This document shows, one piece after another, positions 52,100 through 60,604 of a stretch of 64,000 nucleotides of DNA. Below the pieces are notes generated by a model. That model had not been told where the DNA came from, did no database searches, and worked only from the letters and a program-made list of their open reading frames with translations. A program made the position numbers and the translations under genes. Every line of letters begins with the position of its first letter. Within the stretch, counting starts at the first letter, position 1. This DNA is from JAJPIG01 sp035531675 (GTDB taxonomy: Bacteria > Desulfobacterota > Binatia > Binatales > Binataceae). The DNA lies in contig DATKSL010000002.1 in NCBI GenBank assembly GCA_035531675.1, forward strand, positions 62,001-126,000, in the 5' to 3' direction.

Positions 52100-52123
52100 G
52101 GGGGCGTGAATTTTCTGGCTCTT

Positions 52124-52255
52124 TGTCATCCCGAACGGAGCGCAGCGAAGTTGAGGGATCTACGCGGAGCGATTTGTCGAGGAACTCCTTCGCGAACCAT
52201 AAGAAAATCGCTTCGCGCAGATTCCTCGTTTCCCCAGACTCCACTCGGAATGACA
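52124..52255. repeat. Dispersed palindromic repeat, copy B (leuC-leuD spacer)
   Basis: 132-bp element bounded by TGTCAT and ATGACA. Starts TGTCATCCCGAACGGAG then GCAGCGAAG and a GGATC box; ends with ACTCCACTCGGAATGACA, the inverted form of the start. Internal GCGAAGCGATTTT-like arms (about 52164-52217) may fold. Related to copy A at 20130-20222 in its first 40 bases. Non-coding. Confidence 0.65.
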
Positions 52256-52312
52256 ATCAAGCCTGCTCCTCAAATGGCCGAAAGAATCCGCGAACTCTGA
52301 GGATTAAGAACG

Positions 52313-52900
52313 ATGCAACCGTTTATCACCGTGTCCGGAGTCGTTGCCCCGCTCGATCGGGTCAACGTCGATACCGACCAGATTATTCCCAAGCAATTCC
52401 TGAAATCGGTGGTGCGCACCGGTCTCGGCAAGGGTCTGTTCTTCGATTGGCGCAAGGACCCGGAGTTCGTCACCAACCGGCCGCGCTACCGCGAGGCGAA
52501 AATCCTGGTGGCGCGCGCGAACTTCGGCTGCGGCAGCTCGCGCGAGCATGCACCGTGGGCGCTGGCGGATTTCGGTTTTCGCGCGGTGATCGCGCCGTCG
52601 TTCGCCGATATCTTCCGCAACAACTCGCTCAAGAACGGCTTCCTGCCGGTGATCCTGAAAGAAGCGGAGGTCGAGGCGATCTTCCGCGCCATCGAGCACC
52701 ACGAAGAGGCCTACGAGCTCACGATCGATCTGGCGAGCCAGACGGTCCGCGACGATTCCGGATGGTCGGCGCACTTCGAGATCAGCGAATTCCAGAAGCA
52801 GTGCCTGCTCGAGGGGCTCGACGATGTCGGGCTCACGCTGATGCGCGAGCGGGAGATCGCCGCCTACGAGCAATCGCATCCGCTGCCCTACCGGCTCTAG
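52313..52900 (+). CDS. leuD: 3-isopropylmalate dehydratase small subunit
   Basis: 195 residues, typical LeuD swivel domain: V-D-T-D-Q-I-I-P-K-Q-F near the start, G-C-G-S-S-R-E-H-A-P-W-A and F-R-A-V-I-A-P-S-F-A-D-I-F-R-N-N. Partner of LeuC. Ends 10 nt before a strong terminator. Confidence 0.96.
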   Translation: MQPFITVSGVVAPLDRVNVDTDQIIPKQFLKSVVRTGLGKGLFFDWRKDPEFVTNRPRYREAKILVARANFGCGSSREHAPWALADFGFRAVIAPSFADIFRNNSLKNGFLPVILKEAEVEAIFRAIEHHEEAYELTIDLASQTVRDDSGWSAHFEISEFQKQCLLEGLDDVGLTLMREREIAAYEQSHPLPYRL

Positions 52901-52910
52901 CCGCAGATAG

Positions 52911-52945
52911 AAAAGCGGGGACGCCGGCTGACGTCCCCGCTTTTT
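52911..52945. terminator. Bidirectional intrinsic terminator
   Basis: AAAAGCGGGGACG and CGTCCCCGCTTTTT form a 10-bp GC stem extended by A-T pairs, with an 8-nt loop. The T-run serves leuD on + and the A-run serves the protease-like gene (stop 52998) on -. Confidence 0.85.
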
Positions 52946-52997
52946 CGAGCAACGCTACTTCTGTTCAGGCCTTGCGATCAGCCCGACGATTCATCCA

Positions 52998-54335
52998 TCA
53001 CAGCGCACGGAACTTGGGCGCATGCCTGATATGCACGGTGACGCCGTTGATCTGCTGGGGGATCCTGGCCCTGATCATCGGCGTGTCTTTGCTCAGGTAG
53101 ACATTGAGCGCGGCGTGGTCGGGGTCGTCGCCGGCGCCGATACCGACCGCGGTCACCGCGCCCATCTTGAGCAGGCGCCGAGCGTAGCGATTCTTGACCG
53201 AGCGCACCTGCTCGATCGATTGATGCAACGCGGCGCTGACCCCGGACGTCGGAGTGCCGATTTCGGAGCCGAACGCGGTCGGTACACAGGCTTTCCCTAC
53301 CAGGCTGACATTGAACTTGCTGAGAATGGTCCCGATCGGATTGACCGCTACGATCGTGTTTGCGGTATCAGGTGCGTACGGGGCGCCGGCGGCCGGGGTG
53401 CCGGCAAAAACGATACCGATCGCCTGGGGACAGCTGAAATCTTGAGTTACCACCAGCGCCCCGGCATCGCCTCCTTCGGCAAATGAGCAGGTACTGCCTG
53501 ACGGGTTATTGATCGCCTGGCCGATGACCAGGATTTGATGGTTGAAGAACGCGGTGCCGGCGCCAACGACATTGCAGACTTTGCCGGGATAGACCACTTT
53601 CCCCATCGCGTCGAAGGCGTCGATCTTGCCCGAAGTCAGGCAGGTCGTGCGCCCCATCTTCATAACCGGCAATCCGTCATACAGGCTGTTGAATGGAAAT
53701 GGCGTAGCGCTGATCTGGCCGGCCGGTATCTGGTCGGTCGGAAAACTGGCGTCCACCATGTTCAGGATTTTGCCATCAGGATCGACTCCCGCCGTCGGCG
53801 TACCGTTGGGGGTCTGCTCCTCGGGAACAATCTTCGCGAGCGCGGCATCGAGCTGGTTAGCGCCGCCGGCGAAATTGATCTTCGACCAGTTGGAGAGCCT
53901 GGCAACAATGTCGCTCTGGTCCTGCCAGCATCCCAGGTCCACCAGGCCCGGCTGCACGATCGGCTCGTTGAGGGCGGCCGACCTCCTGGTGCTGCTGTTG
54001 CGCGCGAACACGTGGCTGGAGCTCAACACGAGTTGATTGCCGTGGGTGTCGTTAACCAGCGCTCCCAGGGTGCCGGTGCAGCAGGTGATAGTTGCGGTCT
54101 TCTTGGCGTAAGCAACGCTGTTGTAATTGCCGCCCGAAACCCCCAGATAGGAAGGTGGCGGCTCGGCGCCGGTGGCGCACAGCGACGTTGCTCCATTGGG
54201 TAGCGTGGTGATCGAGCAGGCGCCGGGCGTGGGCGTGGCAGTTGGCGTGCTCTGCGCATGCGCGGTGAGCGTCCCCAGTATCAGAAACAGTCCCGCTACC
54301 AGGATCGCGATAAACGTTGAGCGTTCTACTTCCAC
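52998..54335 (-). CDS. Exported trypsin-like pseudoprotease (catalytic Ser replaced by Ala)
   Basis: 445 residues with a signal peptide (hydrophobic 8-22, A-H-A-Q) and a Thr/Pro linker. The fold aligns with the protease at 49341: shared L-G-V-S-G-G-N, I-V-Q-P-G-L-V-D, M-G-R-T-T-C-L-T-(T/S)-G and C-P-Q-A-(V/I)-G segments. His108 (S-S-H-V-F) and Asp163 (L-D-A-A-L) are kept, but the nucleophile motif G-D-S-G-S reads G-D-A-G-A with Ala291 at the Ser position (GAT GCC GGG GCG). It should be catalytically dead and could act as a binding or inhibitory protein, or a sensor. Other frame quality is good, so it is not a pseudogene. Confidence 0.8.
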   Translation of the reverse strand: MEVERSTFIAILVAGLFLILGTLTAHAQSTPTATPTPGACSITTLPNGATSLCATGAEPPPSYLGVSGGNYNSVAYAKKTATITCCTGTLGALVNDTHGNQLVLSSSHVFARNSSTRRSAALNEPIVQPGLVDLGCWQDQSDIVARLSNWSKINFAGGANQLDAALAKIVPEEQTPNGTPTAGVDPDGKILNMVDASFPTDQIPAGQISATPFPFNSLYDGLPVMKMGRTTCLTSGKIDAFDAMGKVVYPGKVCNVVGAGTAFFNHQILVIGQAINNPSGSTCSFAEGGDAGALVVTQDFSCPQAIGIVFAGTPAAGAPYAPDTANTIVAVNPIGTILSKFNVSLVGKACVPTAFGSEIGTPTSGVSAALHQSIEQVRSVKNRYARRLLKMGAVTAVGIGAGDDPDHAALNVYLSKDTPMIRARIPQQINGVTVHIRHAPKFRAL

Positions 54336-54813
54336 TGCTTCCTCCCCTCCACAGTTCCGCGTAACGCTAGGTTCGAATCAGAGACTTGGGTGGCCGCGCC
54401 AATCAGGATTGGCGGGATATGGCATCAACAGGAATCGCGTCTTGCAGCGCCCCACCTCTCCACCTCTACACAGCTCGCCAATTTAATCCTCGTTAGGCAT
54501 CAACTCAACTGGCCTGTCTGTGCTATCCCCTCGGGCGTTTCGATTGCCGTCGGCAACCAACGCCGCGCTTTGCCGCGAACTCAAGCGGCTGCCAAAAAGC
54601 GGCAGCACTTTAATGCACGGGTCGTGCCATAGCTATTTCAGCTCGCAGATGCGAAGAATAGCTGCACATAGGTCACTCGATATTCGGCCGAGACGGAATC
54701 GGATCGTTGCAGCCCCGCAACGGTCAGACTCACCCGTACTGCGTGCGATGCGCGTTCGCCCGCTTGATGTTAAAATGACAAGTTACTGCGATGGTCCCGC
54801 TTCGAGCGCCGCG
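54336..54813. other. Intergenic region upstream of rluD
   Basis: About 480 nt, rather low in coding signs. GCTGCC-AAAAAGC-GGCAGC around 54588 is a short inverted repeat; TAAAAT at 54771-54776 resembles a -10 box without a -35. No gene or RNA recognised. Confidence 0.35.
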
Positions 54814-55824
54814 ATGACGGCGCATACGTTCACGGTCAAGGCCGCACCCGGGCGCATCCGCCTCGACGTTTTCCTGGCCGCCGAGCTGGCGCCGGAGTAC
54901 TCGCGATCGCGGGTGGCGAGAATAATCCGGGCCGGCGGGGTAAGCGTGAACGACGCGGCCGCCGCCGACCCGGCCCATCCCCTGCGTCCGGGCGATCGGG
55001 TCGCGGTCGCGCCCGCGCCGGCGATCGAGACGCTGCCGATTGCGGCTGCGTCGCTGGAAATCCCCGCGCTGACGATCCTCTATACAGATGACGAAGTGAT
55101 CGTAGTCGACAAGCCGGCCGGGATGGTGGTCCACGCCGCACCGGGAAGCTCCGGACCGACCCTGGTCGACGCCCTGTTGCAGCAGTTTCCCGAGCTGGCG
55201 GCGATGGCCGAGCCGGACGGTGTGCTGCGCCCCGGGATCGTTCATCGGCTGGATAAGCAGACTTCGGGCGTGATGGTAGTCGCGCGGACGCCATACGCGC
55301 GGATGTCGCTGTCGCGGCAATTCAAGGATCGCACGGTGCGCAAGGTCTATCTGGCGGCCGTTCGGGGGATCGTGAAGCGCGACGAGTTCGAGGTGTCGCG
55401 GCCGTTGGGACGTCATCCGACCGAGCGCAAGCGGATGTCGACGCATTCCCGATCGCCGCGCGACGCGCTGACCCGCTTTTCGGTGCTGCGCCGCTTTGAG
55501 CCGGCCGGCGCGGGCGGCCTGGCCTCGACCCTGGTCCGGGCGATACCGGCGACCGGCCGCACCCATCAGATTCGGGTCCATCTCGCCTCGGTCGGCCATC
55601 CATGTCTCGGCGATCCGCTGTACGGCCGGGCGGCGGAGGCGGGCGCGGGCCCGTTTGATCGCCAGGCGCTCCATGCGCTAGGGCTGGAGTTCGCCCATCC
55701 GCGATCGGCGGCCCGGCTGCGGCTGACGGCGCTCCCGCCGGCGGATTTCGTCGCCTACCTGACGGCCCGGGAGGCGCCGCCCGATTCGCGGGTCATCGCG
55801 GACTGGCTGGGGCGCGCCGGTTGA
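54814..55824 (+). CDS. rluD: Large-subunit rRNA pseudouridine synthase, RluD type
   Basis: 336 residues from ATG 54814, matching the family N-terminus (an in-frame ATG at 54775 gives 13 extra residues). An S4 domain (R-L-D-V-F-L-A-A-E-L, Y-S-R-S-R-V-A-R-I-I) precedes the catalytic domain with the Asp in G-I-V-H-R-L-D-K-Q-T-S-G. G-R-T-H-Q-I-R-V-H binds RNA. It converts specific uridines of 23S rRNA. Weak ribosome site. Confidence 0.9.
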   Translation: MTAHTFTVKAAPGRIRLDVFLAAELAPEYSRSRVARIIRAGGVSVNDAAAADPAHPLRPGDRVAVAPAPAIETLPIAAASLEIPALTILYTDDEVIVVDKPAGMVVHAAPGSSGPTLVDALLQQFPELAAMAEPDGVLRPGIVHRLDKQTSGVMVVARTPYARMSLSRQFKDRTVRKVYLAAVRGIVKRDEFEVSRPLGRHPTERKRMSTHSRSPRDALTRFSVLRRFEPAGAGGLASTLVRAIPATGRTHQIRVHLASVGHPCLGDPLYGRAAEAGAGPFDRQALHALGLEFAHPRSAARLRLTALPPADFVAYLTAREAPPDSRVIADWLGRAG

Positions 55825-55855
55825 GGGCGGCGCGGTTTGGTCGGAGGTTTCAAGG

Positions 55856-55884
55856 TTGACATCGGCCGGGCCCTCTACTACCAT
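55856..55884 (+). promoter_or_regulatory. Sigma-70-type promoter of rho
   Basis: Perfect TTGACA (55856-55861), 17-nt spacer, TACCAT (55879-55884; four of six). Predicted start near 55892, giving a leader of about 315 nt before rho. Confidence 0.6.
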
Positions 55885-56207
55885 CACTCGGTAGCTTCAT
55901 CTGACTGCGTAAAGGCAGGCCGGGTTTCATAAACGCCCGTCTCCCAAGCGACCTAAATTCCGAACCAAGGCACCGTTTGTTCCATCGGATCCCCAGCGCT
56001 TGAGCATGGGCAACCAGAGACGGGTTGCACTGGAAGCAAAGCCGAACCTGTGAAGCCACAGAAGGCTGCTTACGATCGCAGGATATAAGCCGCAGACCGG
56101 GCTTCGTTTTTGGCACAGGGGTTGTGACGGGGGAGCCTGAACCACAGGCAAGGCGTTATCAGGCTGGAGGATCGCGAAACCGTTTCACGGTGCGGAGTAC
56201 AAGTTTT
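55885..56207 (+). other. Long untranslated leader of rho
   Basis: Just over 300 nt between promoter and rho ATG, without a credible gene. Several C-rich and short inverted segments are present (for example CAGGCAAGGCGTTATCAGGCTGG near 56148). Rho genes are often autoregulated through their leader, so a Rho-entry site is plausible. No known riboswitch pattern recognised. Confidence 0.4.
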
Positions 56208-57656
56208 ATGGCCAGAGTCAGAGCGGCACGACACGAGTCACAGGGTACGGTGGAGGAAGTGGGCGGCGGGGTGCCGGTCGGAGCGGGACGGCCCGAGAAC
56301 GGCAGCCGCGACGAAGCCGCTCAGGTCGCCAACGGCGACCGGACGGTGGCGCAGAATGGGGCACCGAAGGCGGCCGAAATCGAAGCGGTCATCAGCGAAG
56401 GCGGCGTACTCAATCTGAAGCTGCTCAAGCGCGCCAAGATCGGCGAGCTCGCCCATATCGCCCGCGATTACAACATCGAGGGCGCCACCAACATGCGCAA
56501 GCAGGAGATGACCTTCGCCATCCTGCAGGCGCAGGCGGCGCGCAACGGCTCGATCCTGGGCGAAGGGGTGCTCGACATCCTGCCCGACGGCTTCGGCTTC
56601 CTGCGCGCGCCCGACTACAACTATCTGCCCGGTCCCGATGACATCTACATATCGCCAAGCCAGATTCGGAAGTTCAACCTGCGCACCGGCGATGTGGTCT
56701 CGGGCCTGATTCGGCCGCCCAAGGAAGGCGAGCGCTACTTCGCGCTGCTCAAGGTCGAATCGATCAACTACGAAGAGCCCGAGAAGGCGCGCGACAAGAT
56801 CCTGTTCGACAACCTGACCCCGCTCTATCCCGAGGAGCGCATCAAGCTCGAGTACGATCGCGAGGATTACACCACCCGCATCATCGACCTGGTGGCGCCG
56901 ATCGGCAAAGGGCAGCGCGGCCTGATCGTGGCGGCGCCGTTCACCGGCAAGACCATGATGCTGCAGGCGGTGGCCAAGGCCATCGCGCACAACCATCCCG
57001 AGATTATCCTGATCGTGCTGCTGGTCGACGAGCGTCCCGAAGAGGTCACCGACATGCAGCGCTCGGTGCAGGGCGAGGTGGTGAGCTCGACCTTCGACGA
57101 GCCGGCGACCCGCCACGTGCAGGTGGCCGAGATGGTAATCGAGAAGGCGCGCCGCCTGGTCGAGCACGGCCGCGACGTCGTGATCCTGCTCGATTCGATC
57201 ACCCGCCTAGCGCGCGCCTACAACACCGTGGTGCCGCCCTCGGGCAAGATCCTGTCCGGCGGCGTCGACTCCAACGCGCTCCACAAGCCCAAGAAGTTCT
57301 TCGGCGCGGCGCGCAACACCGAGGACGGCGGCAGCCTGACGATCATCGCCACCGCCCTGGTCGATACCGGCAGCCGGATGGACGAGGTGATCTTCGAAGA
57401 ATTCAAGGGCACCGGCAATCAACAGATTTCGCTCGACCGCCGGCTGCTCGAAAAGCGCATCTTCCCGACCATCGACATCCAGCGCTCCTCGACCCGCAAG
57501 GAGGAGCTGCTGTTGCCGCGCAGCACGCTCAACCGGGTCTGGATCCTGCGCAAGCTGCTGTCGCAGCTCAACGCGGTCGAGGCGATGGAGTTCCTGCTCG
57601 ACAAGATGCAGGGCACCAAGACCAACGACGAGTTCCTGGAATCGATGAACGTTTAG
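56208..57656 (+). CDS. rho: Transcription termination factor Rho
   Basis: 482 residues from ATG 56208 (GGAG 11 nt before). A low-complexity N-terminal extension (about 55 residues) precedes the Rho N-domain, the RNA-binding cold-shock-like domain (G-F-G-F-L-R and Y-I-S-P-S-Q-I-R-K-F) and the ATPase. Walker A reads A-A-P-F-T-G-K-T, where most Rho proteins have P-P-K-A-G-K-T or P-P-R-T-G-K-T. Walker B region (D-V-V-I-L-L-D-S-I-T-R) and the R-loop/Q-loop segments are standard. Hexameric helicase ending transcripts. Confidence 0.96.
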   Translation: MARVRAARHESQGTVEEVGGGVPVGAGRPENGSRDEAAQVANGDRTVAQNGAPKAAEIEAVISEGGVLNLKLLKRAKIGELAHIARDYNIEGATNMRKQEMTFAILQAQAARNGSILGEGVLDILPDGFGFLRAPDYNYLPGPDDIYISPSQIRKFNLRTGDVVSGLIRPPKEGERYFALLKVESINYEEPEKARDKILFDNLTPLYPEERIKLEYDREDYTTRIIDLVAPIGKGQRGLIVAAPFTGKTMMLQAVAKAIAHNHPEIILIVLLVDERPEEVTDMQRSVQGEVVSSTFDEPATRHVQVAEMVIEKARRLVEHGRDVVILLDSITRLARAYNTVVPPSGKILSGGVDSNALHKPKKFFGAARNTEDGGSLTIIATALVDTGSRMDEVIFEEFKGTGNQQISLDRRLLEKRIFPTIDIQRSSTRKEELLLPRSTLNRVWILRKLLSQLNAVEAMEFLLDKMQGTKTNDEFLESMNV

Positions 57657-57752
57657 GGGCGGCGAGCGCTTTTGTGTCGACCGCAGGCTTGGTAGAAACT
57701 CGATAGGCAAAGCAGCCGGCGCGACCCGGCGAGGGGACGCAGAAAGGATTCC

Positions 57753-58523
57753 ATGACCGAAATCGGTATGAAGCAGCTTCTCGAGGCCGGAGTTCACTTC
57801 GGCCATCAGACCAGCCGCTGGAACCCGAAGATGAAACCCTACATCTTCGGCGCCCGCAACGGCATCTACATCATTGACCTGCAGCAGACCGTCAAGATGT
57901 TTCGCGGCGCCTTCGACGCGGTCCGCGACCTGGCGGCGCAGGGCGGCACCATCCTGTTCGTCGGCACCAAGAAGCAGGCCCAGGATATTGTGCGCGAAGA
58001 GGCCGAGCGCTGCGGGATGTTCTATGTGAACAACCGCTGGCTGGGCGGGATGCTGACCAATTTCCAGACCATCCGGGCCTCGATCGATCGGCTCAAGAAG
58101 CTCGAGGAGGTCATGTCCGATCCGGAGATGATCCAGGCGCTCACCAAGAAAGAGATGAGCGACAACAGCCGCGAGCACACCAAGCTGATGGCGACGCTGG
58201 CCGGCATCAAGAACATGCGCAAGCTGCCCGACGCGCTGTGGGTGATCGACACCAAGAAAGAGGACATCGCGGTGGCCGAGGCCAACCGGCTGGGAATTCC
58301 GGTGGTGGCGGTGGTCGATACCAACTGCGACCCGGACATGATTGCCCACCGTATCCCAGGCAACGACGACGCCATCCGCGCCATCAAGCTGTTTACCGCG
58401 GCCATCGCCGATGCGGTGCTCGAAGGCAAGCAGGTGCTCGAGGAGCGTCAGAAGGGCGAGAGCGGCGAGGGTATGCCGGCGAGCGAGAACGCGCCGCAGC
58501 CGGAACCGTCGCCGTCGGCCTAG
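57753..58523 (+). CDS. rpsB: 30S ribosomal protein S2
   Basis: 256 residues. G-V-H-F-G-H-Q-T-S-R-W-N-P-K-M, Y-V-N-N-R-W-L-G-G-M-L-T-N and the A-D-A-V-L-E-G-K end are conserved. A Glu/Pro/Ser-rich tail follows. GAAAGGA lies just upstream. First gene of the rpsB-tsf-pyrH-frr cluster. Confidence 0.97.
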   Translation: MTEIGMKQLLEAGVHFGHQTSRWNPKMKPYIFGARNGIYIIDLQQTVKMFRGAFDAVRDLAAQGGTILFVGTKKQAQDIVREEAERCGMFYVNNRWLGGMLTNFQTIRASIDRLKKLEEVMSDPEMIQALTKKEMSDNSREHTKLMATLAGIKNMRKLPDALWVIDTKKEDIAVAEANRLGIPVVAVVDTNCDPDMIAHRIPGNDDAIRAIKLFTAAIADAVLEGKQVLEERQKGESGEGMPASENAPQPEPSPSA

Positions 58524-58571
58524 CATCGAAACCAGGCAAACCGGGCCGTATATCGAACCGGAAGGGAATTG

Positions 58572-59177
58572 ATGGAAGTCAGCGCTACATTGGTCAGGGA
58601 ACTCCGCGATAAGACCGGGGCCGGCGTGATGGATTGCAAGAAGGCGCTGGCCGAGGCCGAGGGCGACCTCGACAAAGCGGTCGTCTGGCTGCGCGAAAAG
58701 GGCATCGCCGCGGCGGCCAAGCGCGCCGGGCGAGTCGCCTCGGAAGGCGCTATCGGCTCCTACATCCATGCCGGCGGCAAGCTCGGCGTGCTCATCGAGC
58801 TCAATTGCGAGACCGACTTCGTCGCCAAGACCGCCGAATTCCAGACCCTGGTGCGGGAGCTGGCGATGCAGGTGGCGGCGGCCAACCCGCGCTGTATCCA
58901 GCGCGAGGAATTGCCCGCCGAGGTAATCCAGCAGGAGCGCGAGATCTACGCCTCGCAGTCGGCCGACAAGCCGGCCGCGGTGGTCGGCAAGATCGTCGAG
59001 GGCAAGCTCGAGAAATTCTACCGCGAGGTCTGTCTCATGGAGCAGGCCTGGGTGCGCGATCCCAACCGCACCATCAAGGATCTGCTCGGCGAGCACGCCG
59101 GCAAGCTGGGCGAGAAAATCGAGCTGCGCCGCTTCGTGCGTTTCCAGCTCGGCGAGCAATTGGACGGCAAGGTCTGA
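58572..59177 (+). CDS. tsf: Elongation factor Ts
   Basis: 201 residues, the short form lacking part of the C-terminal coiled-coil domain of the 283-residue Escherichia coli protein. The UBA-like N-domain (V-R-E-L-R-D-K-T-G-A-G-V-M-D-C-K-K-A-L) and core I-E-L-N-C-E-T-D-F-V-A are intact. Recycles EF-Tu. Starts 48 nt after rpsB. Confidence 0.96.
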   Translation: MEVSATLVRELRDKTGAGVMDCKKALAEAEGDLDKAVVWLREKGIAAAAKRAGRVASEGAIGSYIHAGGKLGVLIELNCETDFVAKTAEFQTLVRELAMQVAAANPRCIQREELPAEVIQQEREIYASQSADKPAAVVGKIVEGKLEKFYREVCLMEQAWVRDPNRTIKDLLGEHAGKLGEKIELRRFVRFQLGEQLDGKV

Positions 59178-59247
59178 GCGCCGCGCCGTCGGCAGTGAGG
59201 GGCAGGCGTCCAACGGACACGAACCGGTTACGGGAAGGCCGCGTCGG

Positions 59248-59997
59248 ATGAGCGAAGCCCACGGTAATGCCGAGCGCAAACCAGTCTATCAACGCATTCT
59301 GCTGAAGCTCTCGGGCGAGGCCCTGGCGCCGGCGCAAGGCAGCGGGATCGATCCCGACGCGCTGCACGCGATCGCCGGTGAGGTCAAGGAGGTTGCCGCC
59401 CTCGATATCCAGCTCGCGCTGGTAATCGGCGCGGGCAACATCCTGCGCGGCAGCGACTACGAGGCCCGCGGGATGGACCGCTCGACCGCCGACCAGATGG
59501 GGATGCTCGGCACGGTCATCAATGCGCTGGCGCTGCAGAATGCGCTCGAGATGCTGGGAGTCGATACGCGCGTGCTGTCGGCGATCGAGATGTACGCGGT
59601 GTGCGAGGCCTATATCCGCCGGCGCGCCGTGCGCCACCTGGAAAAGGGCCGGGTGGTGATCTTCGCCGCCGGCACCGGCAGCCCCTACTTCACCACCGAC
59701 ACCGCCGCCAGCCTGCGCGCGATGGAGATCGGCGCCGAGGTCATTCTGAAGGCCAGCCATCACGTCGACGGGGTCTACGATCGCGACCCCATGCGTTATC
59801 CCGAGGCTAAGCGTTTTGACCGCTTGACCTATATCGAGGTTCTGCAGCGTAATCTGAAGGTGATGGACTCGACGGCGATCTCGATGTGCATGGACAATCG
59901 CCTGCCGATCATTGTTTTCAATTTGCGCAAGCCGGGTAATATAACAAGGGTCGTGATGGGGGAGCATATCGGGACCCGGGTCGAAAGCAGCGACTAG
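59248..59997 (+). CDS. pyrH: UMP kinase
   Basis: 249 residues of the amino-acid-kinase fold: L-L-K-L-S-G-E-A-L near the start, G-A-G-N-I-L-R-G, G-T-G-S-P-Y-F-T-T-D and K-A-S-H-H-V-D-G-V-Y. Phosphorylates UMP for pyrimidine supply. Two bases before frr. Confidence 0.96.
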   Translation: MSEAHGNAERKPVYQRILLKLSGEALAPAQGSGIDPDALHAIAGEVKEVAALDIQLALVIGAGNILRGSDYEARGMDRSTADQMGMLGTVINALALQNALEMLGVDTRVLSAIEMYAVCEAYIRRRAVRHLEKGRVVIFAAGTGSPYFTTDTAASLRAMEIGAEVILKASHHVDGVYDRDPMRYPEAKRFDRLTYIEVLQRNLKVMDSTAISMCMDNRLPIIVFNLRKPGNITRVVMGEHIGTRVESSD

Positions 59998-59999
59998 CG

Positions 60000-60563
60000 A
60001 TGGCCGAGCACGACGACATTATCGAGTTGGCGCACGACGAGATGGAACAGGCGTTGGGCGCCTTCAAGCACGAGTTGTCGCGGGTGCGCACCGGGCGCGC
60101 CTCGACCGCCTTGCTGGAGGGGCTGCACGTCAACTACTACGGCGCCAAAACCCCGCTGCGCCAGATCGCCGGGCTGGCGGCGCCCGAAGCGCGCCTGCTG
60201 GTGATCACGCCGTACGACAAGGGGGCGCTGCACGAGATCGAGAAGGCGATTCAGACCTCGGACCTGGGCCTCAACCCGCTCAACGACGGCAAGCTCATCC
60301 GCATCCCGATTCCGGAGCTCAACGAGGAGCGCCGGCGCGAACTGGTCAAGCACGTGCGCAAGGTGGCCGAGGAGTTTCGCGTCTCGATCCGCAACCATCG
60401 CCGCGACGCCAACGACCTGCTCAAGCAGTTGCAGAAGGACAAGAACATCACCGAGGACGAACTGCGCGCCGCCGAACACAAGGTCCAGACGCAGACCACC
60501 GATTCTATCGACAAGCTCGACAAGGTGCTGGCCGCCAAGGAAGCCGAGATCATGGAGGTCTGA
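60000..60563 (+). CDS. frr: Ribosome recycling factor
   Basis: 187 residues, normal RRF size. L-S-R-V-R-T-G-R-A-S-T-A-L-L near the start, P-Y-D-K-G-A-L-H-E-I-E-K-A-I and R-I-P-I-P-E-L-N-E-E-R-R-R-E-L are family hallmarks. Splits post-termination ribosomes with EF-G. Confidence 0.97.
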   Translation: MAEHDDIIELAHDEMEQALGAFKHELSRVRTGRASTALLEGLHVNYYGAKTPLRQIAGLAAPEARLLVITPYDKGALHEIEKAIQTSDLGLNPLNDGKLIRIPIPELNEERRRELVKHVRKVAEEFRVSIRNHRRDANDLLKQLQKDKNITEDELRAAEHKVQTQTTDSIDKLDKVLAAKEAEIMEV

Positions 60564-60604
60564 GCGGTCCATCCGCGAACCCCGCGGGCTCCGTGTAGTC
60601 AGTC

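Noticed and set aside
56025..56207. In-frame N-terminal extension of Rho
   Set aside because: The added residues do not match Rho and the ATG at 56208 with GGAG fits better; the segment is more likely leader RNA.
56100..56207. Possible riboswitch in the rho leader
   Set aside because: Some GC-rich short repeats looked suggestive, but no conserved core (cobalamin, glycine, SAM and others) could be matched.
57207..59279. 690-codon - strand frame opposite rho, rpsB and tsf
   Set aside because: Antisense to three certain genes, with shadow composition and no ribosome site or domain.
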